Part shown: piece by piece, positions 1 through 5,099 of the stretch
Numbering within the stretch: position 1 is the stretch's first letter
Layout: every line of letters begins with the position of its first letter
Source of the DNA: Pseudomonadales bacterium
GTDB lineage: Bacteria; Pseudomonadota; Gammaproteobacteria; Pseudomonadales; Pseudohongiellaceae
NCBI GenBank assembly: GCA_022360535.1
Contig: JAKSCP010000078.1
Location: 1-6,837 of the forward strand
Length of the DNA stretch: 6,837 nt
Reading direction: 5' to 3'
Notes under the pieces: model-generated
Told to the model about the DNA's origin: nothing
Database searches by the model: none
What the model saw: only the letters and a program-made list of their open reading frames with translations
Position numbers and translations under genes: made by a program

Positions 1-76
1 AGGGAGTTTATATCCCAATAAATGACCGATTTGAGCCGGTTTTTAACAAAGCACCAGCAACGCACACGCTTTTCAA

Positions 77-388
77 TCAGCCGAGGCTGATTTGCACTTC
101 CACTCCTGCCGCCAGATCCAGCTTCATCAGCGCGTCGACCGTCTTTTCAGTTGGCTCGACGATGTCCAGCAGGCGCTCGTGGGTGCGGATTTCGTACTGG
201 TCACGCGCGTCTTTATTTACGTGAGGCGAGATCAGTACAGTAAATCGTTCCTTATTCGTTGGCAGCGGAATCGGGCCTTTGACCTGAGCTCCGGTGCGCT
301 TGGCAGTTTCCACGATTTCCTGGGTAGACTGGTCAATCAGACGGTGATCGAAAGCCTTCAGGCGAATTCTGATTCGCTGATTTTGCAT
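77..388 (-). CDS. rpsJ: 30S ribosomal protein S10
   Basis: Small-subunit ribosomal protein S10 (also NusE, a partner of NusB in transcription antitermination), acting in the cytoplasm. The 103-residue product has the usual bacterial length. It contains the conserved stretches MQNQRIRIRLKAFDHRLID near the N terminus, GPIPLPT, ISPHVNKDARDQYEIRTH, DIVEPTEKTVDALM and the C-terminal GVEVQISLG, all very close to E. coli S10. The ATG at 388 is preceded by GGAGT (398-402) with 9 nt spacing, which fixes the start. rpsJ is normally the first gene of the S10 operon followed by rplC. Here at least 76 nt follow the stop codon without an rplC start before the window edge. A strong promoter lies upstream at 479-507. 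The next gene upstream on this strand is a small exported protein rather than the tuf or fusA of many proteobacteria. Identification is secure. Confidence 0.98.
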   Translation of the reverse strand: MQNQRIRIRLKAFDHRLIDQSTQEIVETAKRTGAQVKGPIPLPTNKERFTVLISPHVNKDARDQYEIRTHERLLDIVEPTEKTVDALMKLDLAAGVEVQISLG

Positions 389-478
389 CTACGTAAAACT
401 CCAAAAAATCGTTGTAAAAGAACAGGTTACTGCAATCTTCTCTGGCTTATATTTTTATTACGCCAAAAAAGGATGCGC

Positions 479-507
479 ATTTTAAGGGAGCTGGGGGGTC
501 AAGTCAA
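479..507 (-). promoter_or_regulatory. Sigma-70 promoter of the S10 operon
   Basis: On the minus strand, TTGACT (-35, 502-507) is followed after exactly 17 nt by TAAAAT (-10, 479-484), both one base from consensus. Just downstream is GCGCATCC, a GC-rich discriminator of the kind found at stringently controlled ribosomal promoters. Transcription would start near 471-473, giving a leader of about 83 nt to the rpsJ ATG at 388. Growth-rate or ppGpp control is inferred from the discriminator and the gene class. Confidence 0.8.
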
Positions 508-705
508 CAAAATCTGCGGCTGAAAGCCTTATATTTCGCGGCCTTGAGCCGATATTCGAATCTCTGCCAATGGCCCGATTTCGATCCGAATAAAGTGATC
601 AGAAGCGGGGGTTTTTCCGCACAAAATTCTGGTGAATATCCACGATTAAAGGAAGCGCCCTACTGTTGAGGCCGGTGCCGAACTATTTTTGCACCAAAAT
701 GACGC

Positions 706-744
706 AAAAAAGCCGAAACTCACGATCTCTGGAGTTTCGGCTTT
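706..744 (-). terminator. Intrinsic terminator of the PPFKR-repeat gene
   Basis: The arms AAAGCCGAAACTC (709-721) and GAGTTTCGGCTTT (732-744) form a perfect 13-bp stem around a 10-nt loop. Read on the minus strand, the stem runs into six consecutive T residues (706-711, the first three of them paired), which gives a U tract. It begins 24 nt after the stop codon of the minus-strand gene ending at 769. It should stop that transcript before it reaches rpsJ. The plus-strand side has only three T residues and is not a good terminator in that direction. Confidence 0.9.
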
Positions 745-768
745 GCGCTTGCTGCTAGTTATTGCGGT

Positions 769-1125
769 TTAACGAATTCGCTTGAAGAAATTCCGGGGAC
801 GGATGTTCCTCTTGTCCACGACTTCAGTTTCGATGCTCGCCGCATCAATAACCGGGACTTCAGCGGTCTTGCGCTTGAAAGGAGGTGAACCACGGAAGTT
901 CACAACGCGAGCGACTTCAGTTTCTACAGGGCCCGCATTCAGCTCCAGGGCTGCGATATCCGCTGCAGGCACCTGAATCAGTTCACGCTTGAATGGAGGC
1001 GCGCCGGTTCTATCTACGCTCCAGACACTAACCATCTCTCCTTCCTGCTGGTCGGCACCAATGGCTGTGCAGGACAGCAATGTCAGGGGTGCTGTCAGCC
1101 CCATAATCAAAGCCAGTTTGCTCAT
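769..1125 (-). CDS. Small exported protein or lipoprotein with PPFKR repeats
   Basis: Family not recognised. The 118-residue product starts at the ATG at 1125, chosen because GGAGA (1131-1135) lies 5 nt upstream; an ATG six codons earlier (1143) has its own first codons covering that site. The N terminus is a signal peptide: a hydrophobic stretch at about residues 4-18 is followed by Cys19 in the context LLSC, a plausible lipobox, with an alternative signal peptidase I site after AIGA. The rest is an imperfect repeat: GAPPFKR (residues 41-47), GSPPFKR (79-85) and a truncated version ending FFKR (113-116). VP-x-x-D and ETEV segments follow the first two copies. At DNA level the second and third copies are 93 bp apart. 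The C terminus is very basic (K/R-rich). A terminator follows directly and the gene appears monocistronic. It is real by signal peptide, ribosome site and terminator; its function is unknown. Confidence 0.8.
   Translation of the reverse strand: MSKLALIMGLTAPLTLLSCTAIGADQQEGEMVSVWSVDRTGAPPFKRELIQVPAADIAALELNAGPVETEVARVVNFRGSPPFKRKTAEVPVIDAASIETEVVDKRNIRPRNFFKRIR
779..999 (-). repeat. Intragenic repeat encoding the PPFKR units
   Basis: In plus-strand letters, CGCTTGAAAGGAGG (872-885) and CGCTTGAATGGAGG (986-999) differ at one base, and CGCTTGAA recurs at 779-786. CGACTTCAGTTTC occurs exactly twice, at 819-831 and 912-924, 93 bp apart, the same distance as between the 779 and 872 copies. This points to duplication of a 93-bp (31-codon) unit. 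The first protein unit is longer, with 38 codons between motifs. Confidence 0.75.
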
Positions 1126-1130
1126 AATAC

Positions 1131-1135
1131 TCTCC
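1131..1135 (-). promoter_or_regulatory. Ribosome binding site deciding the start at 1125
   Basis: GGAGA on the minus strand lies 5 nt before the ATG at 1125. The upstream in-frame ATG at 1143 has no such site and would place this motif inside the coding sequence, so the shorter form is preferred. Confidence 0.7.
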
Positions 1136-1176
1136 GTTGTCATAGGCTAGTCAGTAATCAATTGGGTGTGATTGGA

Positions 1177-1204
1177 ATCATAGCGAAGCTGCGACTTCGG
1201 TCTA
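1177..1204 (-). promoter_or_regulatory. Candidate promoter of the PPFKR gene
   Basis: On the minus strand, TATGAT (1177-1182) is a good -10 match. The best -35 is only TAGACC (1199-1204) at 16 nt spacing. The dyad CGAAG-6 nt-CTTCG (1184-1199) fills the spacer and could be an operator. The predicted start is about 45 nt before the ATG. The -35 is weak, so the call is tentative. Confidence 0.35.
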
Positions 1205-1242
1205 TTCGGACTTACCTGCTTCATTTTTCCAAAAACTCGAAT

Positions 1243-1293
1243 GATTTGAATATAGAGGATTTGGCTATAGAGAGTGTTGATTTCGGTTATAGA
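1243..1293. repeat. Three imperfect 15-bp direct repeats
   Basis: GATTTGAATATAGAG (1243-1257) is followed directly by GATTTGGCTATAGAG (1258-1272) and, after 6 nt, by GATTTCGGTTATAGA (1279-1293). The ends GATTT and TATAGA are invariant and only the middle varies. Iterated sites between divergent genes are typical of binding sites for a DNA-binding regulator. That role is inference and no regulator gene is visible in the window. Confidence 0.6.
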
Positions 1294-1398
1294 AATTCAT
1301 GAAGAATTTGCACTCATTTGGTGCGTCTGAACCATGATGGGGCAAAAAATCTTAATCGAAAAATCGTAAGCTTTTGAAATATAAGGGGTTTAACTTTG

Positions 1399-1413
1399 GT
1401 GCAGAACTTGCAC
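1399..1413. repeat. Inverted repeat just upstream of the protease start
   Basis: GTGCA (1399-1403) and TGCAC (1409-1413) are perfect inverted arms around GAACT, ending 10 nt before the ATG at 1424. GAACTTGCACT (1404-1414) recurs with one change as GAATTTGCACT at 1304-1314, exactly 100 bp upstream. It may be an operator or affect translation initiation; five-base arms can also arise by chance. Confidence 0.35.
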
Positions 1414-1423
1414 TACCCACTGC

Positions 1424-1936
1424 ATGACACAATCACTGTGCAGCAGCTTAAAGAGATTACAAGTCGGACTGGCGGCCTGCCTGCTAGTAGTATTCGGCAT
1501 CAGTACTGCAAATGCTGAAATACCAGGCCCCGCAGTCACTGGTCTGTTTCAGTTTGGGGTTCCTTTAGAGCAATCGAATTCAGGCAGCCTGACGGTAACG
1601 GCCAATCTGGGTGCAGTAGAAGCCGAATTCCTACTGGATACCGGCGCCAACATGGTGACTGTCAACCGAGACCTGTTTCGCCAGCTCAAGCGACAGGGGG
1701 CTACCGAAAAAGTGGGCCAGGTCGGCGCACGACTGGCCAGCGGCAAACTGGAACTGCTGGACGTTTACCAGGTAGAACACTTCAGCCTGGGCGATGGCTG
1801 CGAGCTTGGACCTGTTCAAGTGGCTGTGCTTAAAAGTGGCGGCCGCAATCTGCTGGGCATGAACGCTCTACAATCAGCCGCACCGTTTGCCATCTATACT
1901 TCCCCGCCAGCATTGGCACTTAGCAACTGCTTGTAA
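1424..1936 (+). CDS. Exported retropepsin-like aspartic protease
   Basis: Predicted single-domain aspartic endopeptidase of clan AA (retropepsin-like, as in bacterial gag-polyprotein-type proteases), acting in the periplasm or outside the cell. A signal peptide is visible: basic residues K10 and R11, a hydrophobic stretch at about 13-26, and a cleavage site after ANA (A31). The catalytic motif LLDTGANMVTVN has Asp72-Thr73-Gly74. The matching C-terminal hydrophobic-Gly element is NLLGMNAL (142-149, Gly145). These are the two hallmarks of the fold. At 170 residues with a single DTG it should need to form a homodimer to build the active site, as in this family. The ATG at 1424 has no clear Shine-Dalgarno sequence (AAGGGG at 1384-1388 is too far away), so the start rests on the signal peptide. 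It is transcribed away from the PPFKR gene and towards the PQQ dehydrogenase. Substrate unknown. Confidence 0.85.
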   Translation: MTQSLCSSLKRLQVGLAACLLVVFGISTANAEIPGPAVTGLFQFGVPLEQSNSGSLTVTANLGAVEAEFLLDTGANMVTVNRDLFRQLKRQGATEKVGQVGARLASGKLELLDVYQVEHFSLGDGCELGPVQVAVLKSGGRNLLGMNALQSAAPFAIYTSPPALALSNCL

Positions 1937-1999
1937 CGAACCAAGCCAATACAAATTCACACCACCACTGTATTGCGAGTGCAGTCCTGTTCATTGAGT

Positions 2000-4042
2000 T
2001 CAGATTCTGAACGCCAGCAACGCTCCCGAGTACCCAGACCCGCTCACCGCAATAACCAGATACTGCACACCATCGATCTCATAAGTCATGGGAGAGCCAG
2101 TCTGAGGCGCAGGCAATCTCAGGGCCCCCACTTCTTCACCGGTGGCTTTGTCATAGGCACGCAGATGTGTCCGGCGCTCGCCGTCTTCACCGGTTGTCAT
2201 TTGAGCTTCACCTGCGATGAGCAGTGTCCTGGTTACCAGCGTACCAACTGACGCACCCTGCCCGGTTCTTGGGATATCCATACCTTGTAGCGCACGGTGA
2301 TTGGCTATGCGGTCTGGAGTTTGGCCGTGAGCGATCTGCCAGGCGATAGTGCCATCTTTCAGATCGATCGCGCTGATCTTGCCATAGGGTGGTTTCTGAA
2401 GCGGTAAGCCTTCCACCAACAGCGATCGCGGCGGAGTACCGCGGCTTGATTGTGGCACCTGGCGCTGTTGTGCCCGAAACTCGGTTCTGCCACCGCCAGC
2501 CGAAGAACCAGCACCGCCGGAAGTTCGCGGACCAGATACGGCACTGCCCTGTATATAGGCCATGTCGGATTGCCCCGGGTATGGTGGCACTAATCCCAGC
2601 GCACCCATCGAGCTATTACTGGACACATACAGTATGCCTGTTTCGGGATCGAATGATCCTCCTGGCCAGTTGGTGCCGCCGCCTGTGGTGGGGGACATGA
2701 GTATGCCCAACGGGCCATCGATATTACTCACCACTGGTGGTGTAAACAGTGGCCCCAGTTTGTACCAGCTGGCAATCTCAAAGGCCCTGGCTCTGAGTTC
2801 CGGTGTGAAATCGATAAAGTCATCTTCGGTAACTCCCTGACGATCATAGGCAGGGGGTTTCGTTGGAAAGGGCTGGGTTGGCGAATACCATTCCCCAGGA
2901 ACATCACCCGTTTCTACAGGACGTTCTTCAATGGGCCAGATGGGTTCGCCGGTGACACGATCAAACACATAAAGAAATGCCTGTTTGGTAGGTTGGGCAA
3001 CGATTTTTCGTTCGCGACCATCGATCACCACATCAGCCAAAATAGGTGCGGCGGGTATGTCCTGATCCCAGATGCCATGATGCACTAACTGGAAGTGCCA
3101 TTTACGTTCGCCACTATGCAGGTCCACCGCAACCAATGACTCGGCAAACAAATTATCGCCGGGGCGGTAAGCACCATAATAATCGCCAGTAGCTGCTTCC
3201 ACCGGGAGATATACAGTTTCCAACTCGGGGTCCACAGAAATCTGCGCCCACACCCCGGTGTTGCCTGTGTAACTGCTCGAATCTCCTTCCCAGGATTCAA
3301 ATCCGTATTGGCCTCGACTCGGTATGGTGTGAAAGATCCACAGGCGTTCGCCGCTGCGCACATCGAAACCTCTGACAAAGCCCTTCACGTTTTCCCGGCT
3401 GCGTGGGTTGCCGCCAGTACGGTGCGCTGCACCAACGATCACAACATCCTTGGCAACGATAGGCGTTGCATGCAATCCAATATCAGCTGTATCCAGGTCA
3501 ACGCTCTGATCTAGATTGCGTTTGAGATCCACTACACCGTCAACACCAAATTCTGGAACGGGATTGCCGTTACTGGCATCAAGGGCAATGAGTTGGTAGC
3601 CGGGCGTAACAAACAGCACCCGGGCTTGATCGTCATCCTGCCAGAACGCCAGGCCGCGCCCGGACAATTGTCGTGGCGCATTGGCAGCCCGCTCTCCTTC
3701 TTCGAAACGAAAGCTCCACAGAATTTCCCCCGTGGTGGCATCCAGAGCGACTACCGCGCGCCGGGATCCTGCGGTGGTATAAAGCACACCATCTACCATC
3801 AGAGGGGTGGATTGGAATCGGTATTCGGGAGAGGGCCCGAAATTATCGGTCTTGAAAGTCCAGGCCAGTTCTAACTCAGAAAAATTCGATGCATTAATCT
3901 GATCCAGAGCCGCGTAACGGGTATGCCCCAGATCGCCGCCATAGCTGGGCCATTCACCGGCAGGTGCTCCTTGCTGGGTAAAAGCCGGTAACGGCAAACA
4001 CAGGAGTAAAGCAGAGACGAGATACCAGCGGGCTTTGTTCAT
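2000..4042 (-). CDS. Exported PQQ-dependent dehydrogenase (quinoprotein)
   Basis: Periplasmic quinoprotein alcohol or sugar dehydrogenase. Members of this eight-bladed propeller family oxidise an alcohol group with pyrroloquinoline quinone and pass electrons to quinone or a cytochrome. The product has 680 residues. The start at 4042 has AGGA (4051-4054) 8 nt upstream and opens the signal peptide MNKARWYLVSALLLCLPLPA; the frame extends 28 codons further upstream without such a site. The mature N terminus WPSYGGDLGHTRY (about 31-43) is typical. Propeller-blade motifs of the A-x-D-x-x-T/S-G-E-x-x-W type recur: ALDATTGEILW (99-109), GFDVRSGERLW (225-235), AVDLHSGERKW (305-315) and AIDLKDGTIAW (558-568). 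The family segment HHGIWDQDIPAAP is at 321-333. There are no N-terminal membrane helices as in E. coli glucose dehydrogenase and no C-terminal CxxCH heme site, so an external electron acceptor is needed. A Gly/Ser/Gln-rich insertion lies at about 500-535. Substrate not deducible. Confidence 0.93.
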   Translation of the reverse strand: MNKARWYLVSALLLCLPLPAFTQQGAPAGEWPSYGGDLGHTRYAALDQINASNFSELELAWTFKTDNFGPSPEYRFQSTPLMVDGVLYTTAGSRRAVVALDATTGEILWSFRFEEGERAANAPRQLSGRGLAFWQDDDQARVLFVTPGYQLIALDASNGNPVPEFGVDGVVDLKRNLDQSVDLDTADIGLHATPIVAKDVVIVGAAHRTGGNPRSRENVKGFVRGFDVRSGERLWIFHTIPSRGQYGFESWEGDSSSYTGNTGVWAQISVDPELETVYLPVEAATGDYYGAYRPGDNLFAESLVAVDLHSGERKWHFQLVHHGIWDQDIPAAPILADVVIDGRERKIVAQPTKQAFLYVFDRVTGEPIWPIEERPVETGDVPGEWYSPTQPFPTKPPAYDRQGVTEDDFIDFTPELRARAFEIASWYKLGPLFTPPVVSNIDGPLGILMSPTTGGGTNWPGGSFDPETGILYVSSNSSMGALGLVPPYPGQSDMAYIQGSAVSGPRTSGGAGSSAGGGRTEFRAQQRQVPQSSRGTPPRSLLVEGLPLQKPPYGKISAIDLKDGTIAWQIAHGQTPDRIANHRALQGMDIPRTGQGASVGTLVTRTLLIAGEAQMTTGEDGERRTHLRAYDKATGEEVGALRLPAPQTGSPMTYEIDGVQYLVIAVSGSGYSGALLAFRI

Positions 4043-4050
4043 CGGCGCGA

Positions 4051-4054
4051 TCCT
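4051..4054 (-). promoter_or_regulatory. Ribosome binding site deciding the start at 4042
   Basis: AGGA on the minus strand lies 8 nt before the ATG at 4042, which opens directly into a signal peptide. The longer frame starting at 4126 would put 28 polar residues before that signal peptide and is rejected. Confidence 0.7.
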
Positions 4055-4103
4055 GTTTCCTGTTATTCTCAATTCACTTGTTTTTGGTCTATCACCTGCA
4101 TCT

Positions 4104-4112
4104 AGCATAGCA
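4104..4112 (-). promoter_or_regulatory. Candidate extended -10 promoter of the PQQ dehydrogenase
   Basis: The minus strand reads TGCTATGCT (4112 to 4104), an extended -10 (TGn plus TATGCT). No good -35 is seen at 16-18 nt, as is common for extended -10 promoters. Transcription would begin near 4097, about 55 nt before the start codon. Confidence 0.45.
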
Positions 4113-4133
4113 CTGCTCCCAAGCATGAATCAC

Positions 4134-4162
4134 GGGACACACTGGGCGATATTCTGTACTAT
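4134..4162 (+). promoter_or_regulatory. Candidate promoter of the cytochrome c-copper enzyme operon
   Basis: GGGACA (4134-4139) and TACTAT (4157-4162) are spaced by 17 nt, each matching four of six consensus bases. This would start transcription near 4169, shortly before the first gene of the plus-strand operon. It lies back to back with the minus-strand promoter at 4104-4112, so the two units could share regulation. Weak matches; tentative. Confidence 0.3.
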
Positions 4163-4195
4163 CCGGACAAGAAGAGTGTCTTTAAACACCGAACT

Positions 4196-5071
4196 ATGCT
4201 GAGTCCAATGGCTAATCCTATAAGAAGATTTCTAACAATTGGCGGCTGCAGCACTACCTTCCTGCTTCTAACTCTGGCGCCCTTTGCGCTGGGGCAGAGC
4301 ATCGGCCTGCCCAATCAGACCTGGTCGGCGGAAGTTATCCGCACTCATGGTCAGCCGGTAATTCCCCTGTTCGATGGCTGGTATCCCAACGAAGACGGCA
4401 CCAGCACTATCTGTTTCGGTTTCTTCAACATGAATACCGAACAGGCATTGGATATCCCGCTGGGTGAGCACAACTATATTGAAACCGACTATCCAGGCCT
4501 TGATCTCAGTGATGCCCTGGTACCAACACATTTTGATCCCCTGCCACCCCGCTATCGCCACGTGTTTTGTGCTTACAGTATTACGGTGCCAGAAGGATTC
4601 AACACCAGCCATCGCATCAACTGGCACATCACTGCTAACGGTCAGAAGCTCACCACGCCAGGCAAGGTCATTGCTTCCTATGTATTGGATGAACCTAACT
4701 CCGATGGTCGGGGCGACATTGCACCTCTGGTGACATTGTCCGATCCGGGAAAGAGTGTACGCGGGCGCACCGGGATACATGAGCAGGATGTGATTAGCGC
4801 CAGAGTAAACGAGCCAGTAATTTTAGGCGCGCAAATAGATCACCGTGATGAGGTGGTGTGGGTAGGCTGGGCGCAACACAGCGGACCGGGCCACTCGGAG
4901 TTCAGTAACAAAGAATACGAAATAGAAAGTGGCTCACGCACTGAAACCGAAGTGCGATTCAGTGAGCCAGGAGAGTATGTTGTAAGAATGCAGACTATCG
5001 ATGATATCGCTGCCTTCGAATTTTACTGTTGCCATACCAACGCCTACTTTCATATTAATGTAAGCAATTAG
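4196..5071 (+). CDS. Exported protein of unknown function, beta-rich with a PKD/Ig-like C-terminal region
   Basis: Family not firmly recognised. The product has 291 residues with an N-terminal signal peptide: R10 and R11, a hydrophobic run at about 19-32, and likely cleavage around ALGQ (31-34). The N-terminal part has a conserved-looking segment GWYPNEDGTSTICFGFFNMN (61-80) followed by a DIPLG turn, then a PxxYRHVFCAYSITVP region (118-132). Cys73 and Cys125 could form a disulfide. The C-terminal part resembles a PKD/Ig-like beta sandwich: VVWVGWAQHSGPG (220-232) and VRFSEPGEYVVRMQTIDD (253-270), ending with a CCH cluster (278-280). Neither the ATG at 4196 nor the in-frame ATG at 4208 has a strong ribosome site, so the start is uncertain by four codons. 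The gene ends 28 nt before the cytochrome c-copper monooxygenase, so it probably belongs to the same operon and may be an accessory subunit or partner of that enzyme (inference). Confidence 0.75.
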   Translation: MLSPMANPIRRFLTIGGCSTTFLLLTLAPFALGQSIGLPNQTWSAEVIRTHGQPVIPLFDGWYPNEDGTSTICFGFFNMNTEQALDIPLGEHNYIETDYPGLDLSDALVPTHFDPLPPRYRHVFCAYSITVPEGFNTSHRINWHITANGQKLTTPGKVIASYVLDEPNSDGRGDIAPLVTLSDPGKSVRGRTGIHEQDVISARVNEPVILGAQIDHRDEVVWVGWAQHSGPGHSEFSNKEYEIESGSRTETEVRFSEPGEYVVRMQTIDDIAAFEFYCCHTNAYFHINVSN

Positions 5072-5087
5072 TTGTATGTCCGATTAC

Positions 5088-5091
5088 GGAG
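5088..5091 (+). promoter_or_regulatory. Ribosome binding site deciding the start at 5100
   Basis: GGAG lies 8 nt before the ATG at 5100. The in-frame ATG at 5076, only 4 nt after the stop of the previous gene, has no such site and adds eight polar residues to the signal peptide, so 5100 is preferred. Confidence 0.7.
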
Positions 5092-5099
5092 TCAACACC

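Larger units (their letters stand above)
389..768. other. Intergenic region upstream of rpsJ
   Basis: This 380-base stretch has no convincing gene. It holds the rpsJ leader (389 to about 472, AT-rich, with only short weak stems), the rpsJ promoter (479-507), about 200 bases with no recognised element (508-708) and an intrinsic terminator (709-744). A reading frame open on the plus strand through rpsJ into this region is an antisense shadow. I see no stem pair convincingly matching the L4-binding hairpins of the E. coli S10 leader, which is about twice as long. Confidence 0.6.
1126..1423. other. Divergent intergenic region with repeats and dyads
   Basis: This region of about 300 bases separates the minus-strand PPFKR gene from the plus-strand aspartic protease and must carry both promoters. 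I see no gene in it. It holds a TATGAT -10-like site for the minus strand (1177-1182), a CGAAG/CTTCG dyad (1184-1199), three 15-bp imperfect repeats (1243-1293), an 11-bp repeat pair (1304-1314 and 1404-1414) and a TATAAG -10-like site for the plus strand (1380-1385). It is AT-rich in its middle part. Confidence 0.6.

Noticed and set aside
2..16. Short GGGA/TCCC stem downstream of rpsJ
   Set aside because: It has only four base pairs and no T tract, within what should be an internal operon spacer. It is not a terminator.
92..523. Plus-strand open frame of 143 codons across rpsJ
   Set aside because: It is the antisense of rpsJ and its leader, has no recognisable motifs, and the minus-strand S10 identity is certain.
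605..620. GCGG...CCGC stem as a second terminator or regulatory RNA
   Set aside because: It is only 4 bp with a loop of 8 and is not next to a gene end, so chance is likely.
1998..2012. Hairpin GTTCAG-ATT-CTGAAC over the stop codon of the PQQ gene as a convergent terminator
   Set aside because: The 6-bp stem is perfect but there is no T run on either side, so it is not supported as an intrinsic terminator.
2389..3874. Several plus-strand open frames opposite the PQQ dehydrogenase
   Set aside because: They have no domain motifs and no ribosome sites of note. They are antisense shadows of a well-identified enzyme.
4043..4126. N-terminal extension of 28 residues for the PQQ dehydrogenase
   Set aside because: It would precede a normal signal peptide and has no ribosome site, and the candidate promoter lies inside it.
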